A stretch of DNA of 64,000 nucleotides from M3007 sp046160625 (GTDB lineage Bacteria > Bacteroidota > Bacteroidia > Chitinophagales > Saprospiraceae), in contig JBJXGZ010000032.1 of the NCBI GenBank assembly GCA_046160625.1, positions 62,001 through 126,000 of the forward strand. The letters run 5' to 3'. The translations under genes and the position numbers were made by a program. A model generated the notes under the pieces. That model was not told the origin of the DNA and made no database searches. It saw only the letters and a program-made list of their open reading frames with translations. Of the stretch, positions 8,461-16,936 are shown one piece after another; position 1 is the stretch's first letter; every line of letters begins with the position of its first letter.

Positions 8461-9387
8461 ATGAAGAAAAGCAGCACTGAAATCAAAACTTACCAACTCG
8501 ATGCGGCCCTCTACCGCATGCACAAGGACGAGGCTGTTCAGAGCGATTTTGGGTTGGACAACTCAAAGGAACTCATCGAAGGTGGTTTTGGGCTGTATTC
8601 TTCTGCCAATGTGAAGTCTAGTATTGGCCCGATTAAGACAACGTATTATCGAATGGCGCTATTAAGGGCCGGTACAGCCAACTTTGATCTCGGAATAGAA
8701 ACCTACCATCCCGTGCGCGACAGCATCGTGTTCGGTTTTCCCGGTCAGGTGTTTTCGCTCTATGACCAAAGCGACGACTTTTTTGTGTATTATATGCTGT
8801 TCAAGGAAGATTTCATGGCCGAATCCCTGCTTTTGAAAGACAATCGGGAGCAGTATCCATTTTTCAATTATTCTGGTGTTCAAAGTTTCCAACTCAGTCA
8901 GCAAGTAGCAGAAGAAGTTGAAAATCTGATTCTCAAAATCAACGGCGAAATCAAAAACCGAAAGGCCGATATTGGCCGAATGATCCGACTTTATCTCCAA
9001 CTCATCCTGGTACACGCCAATAGGTCCTACGAAGAACAACAGCTCGATCAAACGGAAACAGCGACCAGCGGCAACGCCTTGTTCAGGCGTTTTGTAAAGT
9101 TGGTCAGCCAACATTTTTTGAAGCTTCGCAAAGTCTCGGAATACGCCAAACTGCTCAATATCAGCGCAGACCACCTCAACCGCACCATCAAATCACAGTC
9201 GGAAAAAACGGCGGGCGAACTGATTGATAGCATGATTTTGACCGAAGCCAAAGCCTACCTCCTTCACACGGAACTATCTAATGCAGAGATTGCCTATCAG
9301 TTGGATTTCTCCGATCCGTCGCATTTCAACAAGTTTTTCAAAAAACAAACCAACTGCACTCCGCTTCAATACCGAGGGAAAACATGA
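8461..9387 (+). CDS. AraC family transcriptional regulator
   Basis: A 308-residue regulator from ATG 8461 (MKKSSTEIKTYQLDAALYRM). An upstream extension in the same frame would read through the predicted promoter and is rejected. Residues 1-190 form a sensing domain of cupin type with no ligand motif I recognise. Residues 215-305 hold the two helix-turn-helix motifs of the family, the second being SNAEIAYQLDFSDPSHFNKFFKK and then GCTP-like TNCTPLQYR. The AraC signature is well kept. It is divergent from the small lipoprotein and followed by an imperfect palindrome at 9394-9470. Its targets are unknown. Confidence 0.88.
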   Translation: MKKSSTEIKTYQLDAALYRMHKDEAVQSDFGLDNSKELIEGGFGLYSSANVKSSIGPIKTTYYRMALLRAGTANFDLGIETYHPVRDSIVFGFPGQVFSLYDQSDDFFVYYMLFKEDFMAESLLLKDNREQYPFFNYSGVQSFQLSQQVAEEVENLILKINGEIKNRKADIGRMIRLYLQLILVHANRSYEEQQLDQTETATSGNALFRRFVKLVSQHFLKLRKVSEYAKLLNISADHLNRTIKSQSEKTAGELIDSMILTEAKAYLLHTELSNAEIAYQLDFSDPSHFNKFFKKQTNCTPLQYRGKT

Positions 9388-9393
9388 GCAAAT

Positions 9394-9470
9394 AAATCCG
9401 TGTCATCTGTGTGAACCGTAGCCCAGCCTCGCATAGTGGGCCACGGATCTCACGGATAAGACACGGATTT
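9394..9470. repeat. imperfect palindrome after the AraC gene
   Basis: AAATCCGTGTCATCTGTGTG... (left arm 9394-9426) pairs with the region ending GACACGGATTT (right arm 9437-9470), with a few mismatches and small indels. The ACACGGAT word also appears in the larger palindrome at 48183-48310, suggesting one element family. Confidence 0.7.
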
Positions 9471-9592
9471 AAAATTTGTTGGCTTTAATCGTAATCGCAC
9501 CACAGGAAGTCGTTTTGATACCATAACTGCCGCTTAATCGGCCCTGACCTTTGTTGCAGAAAAAACGAATCATCTTTTAAAATTTTTCAGCA

Positions 9593-10102
9593 ATGAAGTC
9601 AATGTTCAAAAAAATCATGCTGTTCTGTTCCTTGTTAGCAGCCATTTTTCTACCATCGTGCATGGACAAAAAAACCAACGAAGCGGCTCAAACGGAAGCC
9701 AAAAACGAAGCCACGGTTCGCGCCATCCTAGCCGCCATGGACGCAGGCGAATACGCCAAATTCGACCAATATTGCGCTGCCGATTATCAGATTTACAACC
9801 CCTTCTTGCCCCAGCCCGGCAATCTCGAAGTGTTCAAAGGCCTCATGGCTGGCCAAAAAGCAGGCTTCCCGGACGTGAAGCACGAGATCGTGCAGATATT
9901 TGCGAAAGGAAACATGGTGTGTGGGCGCGGCGTTTTCAGTGGCACCAACACAGGCTCCATGCAGGGCAATCCGCCTTCTGGCAATCAGGTTTCTCTGCCC
10001 TTCATTTTTACAGATGAATTCAACGCGGAAGGGAAATTGAAGGTCCGCCACGTGCAGTTTGACACGGGGGCCTTTAATGCTCAGTTGATGGCGGGGAAGT
10101 AG
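9593..10102 (+). CDS. SnoaL-like (ester cyclase family) lipoprotein
   Basis: A 169-residue protein with a signal peptide and lipobox (FLPSC, Cys at residue 23), so it is probably anchored in an envelope membrane. The rest fits a single SnoaL/NTF2-like alpha-beta cone: helices VRAILAAMDAGEYAKFDQYCAADYQIYNPF, then strands with HEIVQIFAKGNMVCGRGVFSGTNTG and a final VRHVQFDTGAFNAQL. Polyketide-cyclase-like enzymes use His/Asp in the cone, but many members only bind ligands, so no reaction is assigned. The gene stands alone between the AraC palindrome and the convergent EAD-like gene, which ends 18 bp away. Confidence 0.8.
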   Translation: MKSMFKKIMLFCSLLAAIFLPSCMDKKTNEAAQTEAKNEATVRAILAAMDAGEYAKFDQYCAADYQIYNPFLPQPGNLEVFKGLMAGQKAGFPDVKHEIVQIFAKGNMVCGRGVFSGTNTGSMQGNPPSGNQVSLPFIFTDEFNAEGKLKVRHVQFDTGAFNAQLMAGK

Positions 10103-10120
10103 GGGGCACTTTGGATAATG

Positions 10121-12646
10121 TTAAAACCTCTTTTTCGTCTTACTACTTTTGATCACTTTCGCTCCGATAATCTGAATCCTTTGCTCTCGACAGATCTTAT
10201 AATCATATACCGAGAGGCGAAGATTTTTTAGGTCTTTGTTTTTGTCTGGAGCAGGAGTGGCATTCCCATTTGGTTCTCGGATAAACCTCAGTTGATTACT
10301 GCCTCCAAATTGCAGATATTGTCTAAAAAAGCCGCCGTCAAAAATCATAAAGTGATTATAAACAGAGGCTATCCGACGGTTAGTCAAATGGTTACTATAT
10401 TCAGGGTTTGACAGCGGCGAAACATAGCCTTTTAGAGAAAGGATAATAGTATCGCCGGCTTCAAGCATCGAACCTAACTCGCTGGAGAAGGAGAAGAAAG
10501 CGTTCCAGTTCATCCGCACTTCCTGTTCAAAAAAATGCTCTATTGAATCAAGCTCGTTTAGTTTTTCCTGTCCTGTGAGTACCTCTGTAAACTCTCTTTT
10601 AAATTCCTCTTTTTTGCGGATATAGTTCACAAAGGTTTTCTGATAATCAAGTAAAGTGGTGTCCAGATATTTTGGGTCCTGGATAGGTTTTGGATAGTCG
10701 TTGTCGAAGTAGAGCGTTATCGGAAGGAGTTCTTCTAGGGCTGATGGACGGTGCAGGTAGAGTTTCACTTCTATCGTGTCGCCATCAACCTTTCCTATTG
10801 TTGAAACAACTTCTGAAGAATCTGCCTTTGAGATATCCGACACATAGCCTTCTTTGGCGGTCAATATTTGATATTTATGCTCATAATCAACCTTATAGTT
10901 TTTAGTATTTGAATCTTTAGGGAACACTTCGGCTTTACCTCCGCTTTTATTACTCAAAAAATTGCCTCCCTTAAGAATGCCGAGGTCAAAAAAAGTAGTG
11001 GTGGTGCCATTGATAGGCACTTTCGTATCGGCATCATACACTGAAACAGTTAGATTGAGTTGCGATTTATCTGAAATTTTTCCAAACTTTTTTAGCCGCA
11101 TGGGTTGGGGAAATTTTTCAATAAACGGGTCCGAATGTATCTGGGTCTGGTTCTTTTCCATTTTTTTCAAATACGCCTCTTCCAAGACGGACTTTACTTT
11201 TTGGAACACCTCAGGTCTGGTACGGGTGGCTGCATCCACGTCGTCTAGTTTTTCATAGTTGGGAAAATCTCGGAGATAGGCTTCTACTTTGGCTTTAGTA
11301 GGTAGGGCTTTTATTGAAGCGACATAGGCATCCTCGACGTTGTCAAGGAATTTGTAGCGGTTTTCGACGTTAGCTCCCACGGCCTGTTTTACTTCTTCAA
11401 GCCGTTCACTTTCGGGAAAATCGTCCACGAACTGTTTGATTTTTAAAGAATCCGGGCGCTTGCGAATGTTTTCAAGGGATTTGGTTTCGAGCGTACCAAT
11501 TCTGGCTAAAACCTTGTCCTCATATTTCCCGCCTTGCTGAAATTTTTCCTGATACGTCCGAAAATCGGTCAGTTGCCCGCTTGCTTCTGCTCTGTAAAAA
11601 TAGGCTTTTTCGATGCGCGGACTGTTGGGGTGGTTTTCAATAAAGTCAGTATAAGCTTCCGGGGTGTTCCGAACAATAGCGATTACATACGCCGAAAACT
11701 CCGGTGCAGTAGCAAAAGCTACCACAGGCACGATTACCAGGAAAGCGAGGAACAAAGCCAGTGCCCGCAGATTTCGATTGTAAGATTTGGGCATGGAAGG
11801 ATTGGTCGACTCAGGGGGCAATTCGATACTTTTACTGTAATTGATATCATAATTCCCTTTAACTGTCGAAGTACTTTGAAAATCAAACGTTTGCCCACTG
11901 GGCTTGAATTCCTCTGAGGGGGTATCACTTGGCGCTTTCCCTTCTGTTACAATCGTCACCGTTTCCATCAATGACACCTCCCGTGGAATCGGCTCAGCAA
12001 AACCTGGCACCACTTCCATGATGGAAACCTTGACAAGCAACTGATGTACCCCTTCAATCAGGGGCGTGACGTTGAAATTCCACTCGGTGTATCCCGTTTC
12101 CTTAATGAGTTGGGTATGTTTGTTCAGTGGAGTTATCTGGAAAGTACCACCTTCTGGATCAACGAGTTCCGCGCTCATTACGTCGGAAATCTCTACGCGG
12201 GATTTGACTTCCACATGCTCGTCCAGCACGATGTTTTCAAGAATTACATCCTCATTTACCGCAACGCGGATGGTGCATCGCACAGGCTTTTGGATGGTCA
12301 TCACATGGGGTACCCGGTACAATACACTGCCTTGTTTACCCGCCGCAGCATTGGTGGAGGCAGGTTCTGCCTCAAAATCACGCTCTTTCAACCCGGACAG
12401 CAAATCAAAAAAATCCGCTGAAACCTGATCCACCCGACGCTGGTATTCTTCTGCCGAAATGGTATTCCGATACCGCTCCTTGTTCGCAGCATTGAGCCGT
12501 GCAATGAGGGCAGACACGATCCGGTAATTTTCTGAACCGTCCGGAAGTTGGGCCAAGAGCGCATTAAGCGCGTCGGGTAGTTGGCCTTCCCGAATTTGCG
12601 CTTCGAGATTATGGCGAAGTTCGGCAAGCGGTTGGGCGAGCGGCAT
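10121..12646 (-). CDS. EAD11-like domain / transmembrane / TPR-like / OmpA-like protein
   Basis: An 841-residue protein with an odd architecture. Residues 6-87 form a helical domain that I read as an effector-associated domain of the EAD11 type: an amphipathic REGQLPDALNALLAQL helix, then SALIARLNAANKERYRNTIS and EEYQRRVDQVSADFFDLL. Residues 108-235 are a beta-rich domain. A linker with Ser, Thr and Pro leads to one membrane helix at about 293-313. Beyond it, residues 325-475 look like solenoid/TPR-type repeats (AYTDFIENHPNSPRIEKAYF, VEAYLRDFPNYEKLDDV), residues 500-610 a carboxypeptidase-regulatory-like beta domain, and 641-795 an OmpA-like domain (LYFDND, HLTNRRIASVYNHF). EADs recruit effectors in Bacteroidota conflict systems (family knowledge). 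A link from envelope to cytoplasmic effector is inference. Confidence 0.7.
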   Translation of the reverse strand: MPLAQPLAELRHNLEAQIREGQLPDALNALLAQLPDGSENYRIVSALIARLNAANKERYRNTISAEEYQRRVDQVSADFFDLLSGLKERDFEAEPASTNAAAGKQGSVLYRVPHVMTIQKPVRCTIRVAVNEDVILENIVLDEHVEVKSRVEISDVMSAELVDPEGGTFQITPLNKHTQLIKETGYTEWNFNVTPLIEGVHQLLVKVSIMEVVPGFAEPIPREVSLMETVTIVTEGKAPSDTPSEEFKPSGQTFDFQSTSTVKGNYDINYSKSIELPPESTNPSMPKSYNRNLRALALFLAFLVIVPVVAFATAPEFSAYVIAIVRNTPEAYTDFIENHPNSPRIEKAYFYRAEASGQLTDFRTYQEKFQQGGKYEDKVLARIGTLETKSLENIRKRPDSLKIKQFVDDFPESERLEEVKQAVGANVENRYKFLDNVEDAYVASIKALPTKAKVEAYLRDFPNYEKLDDVDAATRTRPEVFQKVKSVLEEAYLKKMEKNQTQIHSDPFIEKFPQPMRLKKFGKISDKSQLNLTVSVYDADTKVPINGTTTTFFDLGILKGGNFLSNKSGGKAEVFPKDSNTKNYKVDYEHKYQILTAKEGYVSDISKADSSEVVSTIGKVDGDTIEVKLYLHRPSALEELLPITLYFDNDYPKPIQDPKYLDTTLLDYQKTFVNYIRKKEEFKREFTEVLTGQEKLNELDSIEHFFEQEVRMNWNAFFSFSSELGSMLEAGDTIILSLKGYVSPLSNPEYSNHLTNRRIASVYNHFMIFDGGFFRQYLQFGGSNQLRFIREPNGNATPAPDKNKDLKNLRLSVYDYKICREQRIQIIGAKVIKSSKTKKRF

Positions 12647-12718
12647 GATTGTTTGGTTTGGGTGAAAAAACCGAAGGAAAATGTGGGGGCGACTAAATTC
12701 CCGATGGCAAATGTATTA

Positions 12719-13459
12719 TTACCTCGTCAACACAATGTAATCCTTCAACAAAGTTTTCAAAAACTCCACGCGGTTGAAGGGTCGTTGCTCCACACCAATC
12801 AAAAGCATAAGCCGTGTCACAAGGTCTTCCACCAGTTCCTCGTGGGCCTGGTTGGGATAGGTGCCAAGACGGGTGAGGGCATTTTTGACAAAAATCATGT
12901 CGCGCTCGCTTAAGTTGCGCACCTGCGGGTACACGGGCTGATAGTTTTGCAAAGAGGAGATGCTAAGGATATCAGCGAGGCGGAAGGAGTGGTAGGTACT
13001 TTGAAGTTTGATGATGGTGGTATTGGCGGCCATATCACCGAGCCGCTGGGCTTTAGCAGTGGTCTGGATAAGCAAGCCCCCGACAATGCCCAGGCAAAAA
13101 ATGGAGTCTACCAATTGCAATAATGCGCGCAGGGTCACATCGCTCCATTCGGGGTCTTTGCCGTCGAGTCGAACTACTTTGATCCCAAGCCCCATTTTCC
13201 CAGGGCTTTGCCCGCGTTTCATAATCTCAAAAAAGATGTGGTAAAGAAAGTAGATCAAAAAAAGCATTATGCCAAAAAACACGCCCCACCAATTGCCTAT
13301 TTCCCCAAAAATGACCATCATCAGGATAATCAGAATATAGTACCCGACCACAATAATACCCGTATCGAGCATCCAGGCCAGCGCCCGCTCACGCAACCCA
13401 GCGAGTTCGTACTCGATAGTCACATTTTGGGTGGTCCGGATTTCGATGGTTTTGTTCAT
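12719..13459 (-). CDS. RDD family membrane protein
   Basis: A 246-residue protein. The RDD core is clear: an N-terminal strand, then AGLRERALAWMLDTGIIVVGYYIL (Arg and Asp in helix 1), a second helix, the loop RGQSPGKMGLGIKVVRLDG, and a third helix ending in RLGDMAANTTI. RDD proteins are small integral membrane proteins, some acting as ion exchangers. This one has an extra soluble tail of about 95 residues (150-246), typical of Bacteroidota members. It lies 72 bp upstream of the EAD-like gene on the same strand, so the two may be cotranscribed. The start codon sits next to the satellite-like repeat at 13474. Confidence 0.85.
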   Translation of the reverse strand: MNKTIEIRTTQNVTIEYELAGLRERALAWMLDTGIIVVGYYILIILMMVIFGEIGNWWGVFFGIMLFLIYFLYHIFFEIMKRGQSPGKMGLGIKVVRLDGKDPEWSDVTLRALLQLVDSIFCLGIVGGLLIQTTAKAQRLGDMAANTTIIKLQSTYHSFRLADILSISSLQNYQPVYPQVRNLSERDMIFVKNALTRLGTYPNQAHEELVEDLVTRLMLLIGVEQRPFNRVEFLKTLLKDYIVLTR

Positions 13460-13473
13460 GTGTTGTTTATTGG

Positions 13474-13672
13474 TTGATTTGGGGATTTGGTTATTTGGGG
13501 ATTTGGTTATTTGGGGATTTGGTTATTTGGTTATTTGGGGATTTGGTTATTTGGGGATTTGGTTATTTGGGGTGCCAAAGCTAGAGTTTGTGTACACCGC
13601 GAAAACAGGGAGGAATGCCCTGCTTTACCACCCCAAATAACCCAATCCCCAAATCAACAAATCACCCCAAAA
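13474..13672. repeat. inverted satellite: tandem 16-bp words with a short opposite arm
   Basis: From 13474 to about 13572 the word GGGGATTTGGTTATTT is repeated about five times with small length changes. After a 50-bp spacer, the complement (CCCCAAATAACCCAATCCCC type, 13629-13672) reads once or twice, giving a hairpin whose arms have unequal unit numbers. It fills the gap between dapD and the RDD gene. Single or paired copies of related words lie at 21571-21648 and 59249-59283. Confidence 0.85.
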
Positions 13673-13673
13673 A

Positions 13674-14522
13674 TCACCCCGCTACCGCATATTCCCTCAA
13701 CGCCTCATTCAAAGAAACTTTTTTGTCGGTGCTTTCCTGACGCTGCCCAATGATAAGGGCACAAGCCACTTGATATTCGCCCGCCGGGTATTTCCGGGTG
13801 TAGGTGCCTGGTATAACCACCGAGCGCGGCGGCACTTTTCCTTTGTAGATGATTGGCTCTGAACCCGTAACGTCAATGATATGGGTGCTTTGCGTGAGTA
13901 CTACGTTGGCTCCCAACACAGCCTCTCGCCCGACGTGAACACCTTCCACCACTATACAGCGCGAGCCAATAAAACATTCGTCTTCAATGATGGTCGGCGT
14001 GGCTTGTGGCGGCTCCAAAACGCCGCCAATGCCCACGCCCCCGGCAAGGTGAACGTTGCGGCCAATCTGTGCGCAGGAACCGACTGTGGCCCAGGTGTCT
14101 ACCATAGTTCCACTTCCTACCCACGCCCCGATATTGACATAAGAAGGCATCAGAATTGCGCCTTTTTCAATAAACGAACCGTACCGAGCCAAGGCCTGTG
14201 GTACTACGCGAACGCCTTTTGCTGCAAAACCAGACTTGAGCGGGATTTTGTCATAGTATTCAAAAGGCCCAAGCTCAATAGTCTGCATTTCCTGAATGGG
14301 AAAGTAGAGTGAGATGGCTTTTTTGACCCACTCGTGGGTTGTCCAAGAGCCCTCGGAAATCCCTCCTTTGTTTCCAGCTTCGGCGGGTAAATGCTCTGCC
14401 ACACGAAGTTCTCCCCTGTCAAGCAATTCAATGACTTCGCGAATGGCCTTTTTGGTCTCCCAACCTTGCAGAAGCGAGCGGTCTAGCCAGGCGGCTTCAA
14501 TGGTTTCTTTCAGGTCCGTCAT
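13674..14522 (-). CDS. dapD: 2,3,4,5-tetrahydropyridine-2,6-dicarboxylate N-succinyltransferase
   Basis: A 282-residue enzyme of the succinylase branch of lysine and diaminopimelate synthesis, transferring succinyl from succinyl-CoA to tetrahydrodipicolinate. Residues 1-100 are the helical N-terminal domain (RGELRVAEHL). Residues 105-250 form a left-handed beta-helix with hexapeptide repeats, seen as GAILMPSYVNIGAWVGSGTMVDTWATVGSCAQIGRN and then GGVLEPPQATPTIIED, a family hallmark. Length and motifs match proteobacterial DapD. It is cytoplasmic and trimeric (family knowledge). The reading is complete from ATG 14522. The gene lies downstream of the MlaE-type permease with 130 bp between them. 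Confidence 0.96.
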   Translation of the reverse strand: MTDLKETIEAAWLDRSLLQGWETKKAIREVIELLDRGELRVAEHLPAEAGNKGGISEGSWTTHEWVKKAISLYFPIQEMQTIELGPFEYYDKIPLKSGFAAKGVRVVPQALARYGSFIEKGAILMPSYVNIGAWVGSGTMVDTWATVGSCAQIGRNVHLAGGVGIGGVLEPPQATPTIIEDECFIGSRCIVVEGVHVGREAVLGANVVLTQSTHIIDVTGSEPIIYKGKVPPRSVVIPGTYTRKYPAGEYQVACALIIGQRQESTDKKVSLNEALREYAVAG

Positions 14523-14593
14523 TATTTATTTTCCAGTTTGAATTTGAATGTAATGTTCCACATTGGATAGGGCTGCTTATGACCCCCTCCTTC

Positions 14594-14611
14594 GTCCCGA
14601 GCACTCGGGAC
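14594..14611. repeat. short palindrome upstream of dapD
   Basis: GTCCCGAG-CA-CTCGGGAC, with perfect 8-bp arms, lies inside a GC-rich stretch ending CGGCGGGTAAA (14612-14625). The same ending is found in the element inserted in the aspartoacylase gene (26130-26158). It is probably another member of the dispersed palindrome families, placed between the permease stop and the dapD start. Confidence 0.5.
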
Positions 14612-14652
14612 TACGGCGGGTAAAAATGACTTAATGACCAATGACGACATCC

Positions 14653-15414
14653 TCATCCTGTCAGCAAAACAGCGATCAAATAATCCGCCAGCAAAATCAG
14701 AATACTGCTGTACACAACGGCCCGCGTACTGGCTTGGCCAAGTTCGATGCTGCCGCCTTGAACAAAATAGCCCTGATAGCATGACACTGTAGTTAGGAGG
14801 TACGCAAACACAACTGCTTTCACATACATCATGAACACGTTGTATGGTACAAAAAAGGAGCGCAGCCCTTGGGAATACTCGTCGCCAGTTAGGATGCCTG
14901 TAGGGACGGTGGCCAAATACCCACCTATATTGGCAACAAAGGCCGAAAAGGTCACCAGCATCGGGATAACAACCAGGGCGGCAATCAGTTTGGTGCTGAT
15001 GAGGTAAGCGGCCGTATTCACGCCCATTACCTCCATTGCGTCTATATGTTCTTTTTGGCGCATCCCTCCGATTTCTGCAGCCATATTGGAGCCAACTTTA
15101 CCGGCCAATACAAGGCAGCTTATAGTGGGAGAAAGCTCAATCAGCGCCAAATCGCGCACGATATAGCCAATGTAATAGCGGGGAACCAACTGACCATCCA
15201 ATTGATAGGCAAACTGAATAGCCGCCACTGCTCCAATAAATATCGAGATGAGGCACACGATTATGAGCGAGCCAACGCCAATATCGTTCATCTGGCGCAT
15301 GGTCTCTTTCCAATACATCGAAAACTTCTCAGGTCGCCCAAATGCATGTTTCATCATGATCAGGTAGCGACCAAAGTCGAAGAGGAAATTGTATTTTGAA
15401 AGCAAAGATTGCAT
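14653..15414 (-). CDS. MlaE-type ABC transporter permease (phospholipid trafficking)
   Basis: A 253-residue integral membrane protein starting at ATG 15414 (MQSLLSKYNFLFDFGRY). An upstream extension would be encoded by low-complexity GATTCGAT repeats and is not used. It carries the MlaE family signature in the region around residues 90-150: SPTISCLVLAGKVGSNMAAEIGGMRQKEHIDAMEVMG, followed by a long helical tail ending in DYLIAVLLTG. MlaE permeases work with an ATPase and an MCE-domain protein to move phospholipids between membranes; neither partner is in this window. It lies 91 bp from the folC stop on the same strand. Confidence 0.92.
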   Translation of the reverse strand: MQSLLSKYNFLFDFGRYLIMMKHAFGRPEKFSMYWKETMRQMNDIGVGSLIIVCLISIFIGAVAAIQFAYQLDGQLVPRYYIGYIVRDLALIELSPTISCLVLAGKVGSNMAAEIGGMRQKEHIDAMEVMGVNTAAYLISTKLIAALVVIPMLVTFSAFVANIGGYLATVPTGILTGDEYSQGLRSFFVPYNVFMMYVKAVVFAYLLTTVSCYQGYFVQGGSIELGQASTRAVVYSSILILLADYLIAVLLTG

Positions 15415-15505
15415 TTTACGATTGATTCGATTTTTCGATTGGAACGATTGATTCGATTGGGCAAATGTAGCGTTAAGTCTGCAGTCGAAAGTTGAATTTC
15501 GCAAA

Positions 15506-16870
15506 TCACAAAACCTCGCCTACTACGAAGATACTTCCAATTACAAGAATCATATCTTCCGGTTTTGCGGCACGTTTGGCCGCTCTGAACGCGTTTCGTA
15601 CTGAACTGTATGCACGGCCATGCAGCCCAAAGCGGGCGGCATTTTCTCGCAATAAAGACGCATCTAATCCTCTGGGAATGTTTGCTTTAGCAAAATAATA
15701 CCGCGCTTCCTGCGGGAAAAATTTAAGCGCTTTGTCCAGCTCTTTGTCATTGACAAAACCTGTGACGATGTGTAAACTTGAACTGTTGAAGTTGGATATT
15801 GGGCGTTGGACATTCAAAACTGCCTCAAACGCCAGCCGAAGTCCTGCCTCGTTATGCGCGCTATCACAAAGAATCGTTGGGTTTTCGCTGATTATTTGCC
15901 ACCGTCCCATGAACTGGGTGAGCGATCGGAGGTTTTTTAAGCCTGAACGTATTAAGGTTGAGACTTCGGAGGTCTTTGAAGACCTCCGAGGTCTCAAACG
16001 GTTGTTGCCAAGGACTTCCAACGTCTGAAGCACCGTCGCTACATTTTTCGCCTGAAAAGGTCCGCCAGCATCAACTTCGAGGTTTTCGAGGAATAAATGT
16101 CCGTCTTTGAAAACGTTATGTACCCCGGAACGCTGTTCCGGGCTGAGCAACGTGCTCCCGGAACAGCGTTCCGGGGTACATTCCTCCACCCGATAATGCT
16201 GATCAGCAAAAACAATCGGCGCCCCTACTTCAGCCGATTTTTTCAAAAAAACAGGCGCGGATTCTGGATGTGTTTCGCCAATGATGACCGGGATGCCATG
16301 CTTGATTATGCCCGCTTTTTCGGCTGCAATGAGGGGCAGGGTGTCACCCAATAAATTTTGGTGGTCATAACTGATGTTTGTGATAACGCTCAACAAAGGA
16401 GTGATCACATTCGTACTGTCGAGCCTGCCGCCCAGCCCGACTTCAATGATGGCGATGTCTACTTTTTGGTGTGCAAACCAATCGAAAGCCATAGCCACGC
16501 AAAGTTCAAAAAAGGAAGGCTGGATTCGCTCAATGGCTTCGCGGTGGAGCGCCACAAAATCAACAACTTGTCTGCGCGGGATGTATTGTCCATCTACTTT
16601 TATGCGCTCCCGAAAATCCTTGTAGTGCGGGCTGACGTAAAGCCCCGTTTTCATGCCAGAGGCCTGGCAAACGGCGGCTATCATGTGGCTCACTGAGCCT
16701 TTCCCATTGGTACCACCGATGTGGATAGACTTGAATTTTTGATGCGGATTGCCCAGATGCTCGCAAAGTGCGAGGGTATTCGTGAGGTCTTTTTTATAAG
16801 CCGTTGCACCGATTCTATGGAACATCGGCAATTGCGCGTACAGAAAATCAAGTGTTTGTTTGTAGTTCAC
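15506..16870 (-). CDS. folC: bifunctional folylpolyglutamate synthase/dihydrofolate synthase
   Basis: A 454-residue Mur-ligase-type enzyme that adds glutamate to (dihydro)folate using ATP. The P-loop is GTNGKGS near residue 55, and the family signature TNISYDHQNLLGDTLPLIAAEKAGI is seen near residues 165-190. Later DSAHNEAGL and VTGFVNDKELDKAL belong to the C-terminal domain. I set the start at GTG 16870 (VNYKQTLDFLYAQLP). The open frame runs back to 17017 only because it crosses GACCACATT-type repeats that encode meaningless His/Ile. Two palindromes lie in frame inside the gene (15960-15995 and 16119-16180) and encode inserted residues such as CTPERCSGSTLLSPEQRSG. They fall between conserved blocks and the rest of the frame is intact. 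Confidence 0.93.
   Translation of the reverse strand: MNYKQTLDFLYAQLPMFHRIGATAYKKDLTNTLALCEHLGNPHQKFKSIHIGGTNGKGSVSHMIAAVCQASGMKTGLYVSPHYKDFRERIKVDGQYIPRRQVVDFVALHREAIERIQPSFFELCVAMAFDWFAHQKVDIAIIEVGLGGRLDSTNVITPLLSVITNISYDHQNLLGDTLPLIAAEKAGIIKHGIPVIIGETHPESAPVFLKKSAEVGAPIVFADQHYRVEECTPERCSGSTLLSPEQRSGVHNVFKDGHLFLENLEVDAGGPFQAKNVATVLQTLEVLGNNRLRPRRSSKTSEVSTLIRSGLKNLRSLTQFMGRWQIISENPTILCDSAHNEAGLRLAFEAVLNVQRPISNFNSSSLHIVTGFVNDKELDKALKFFPQEARYYFAKANIPRGLDASLLRENAARFGLHGRAYSSVRNAFRAAKRAAKPEDMILVIGSIFVVGEVL
15960..15995. repeat. palindrome inside folC, short loop
   Basis: Arms of about 17 bp (GAGACTTCGGAGGTCTT and its complement with one mismatch) surround a 2-3 nt loop. On the coding strand it reads in frame as RPRRSSKTSEVS. 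The core GACTTCGGAGGTC resembles the hairpin words at 3482 and 56895, so I treat it as an inserted element. Confidence 0.75.
16119..16180. repeat. perfect 24-bp-arm palindrome inside folC
   Basis: Left arm 16119-16142 and right arm 16157-16180 are exact reverse complements, with a 14-nt loop. The 62-bp element is read in frame by folC. The encoded segment is rich in Cys, Pro, Ser and Arg, unlike its flanks. Confidence 0.9.
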
Positions 16871-16936
16871 GGGAAATCGTTCGGGAGGCACCAGAGAATT
16901 TAGGGCGTAAAATTCGCGCTTCTTCGCACATTTGCC

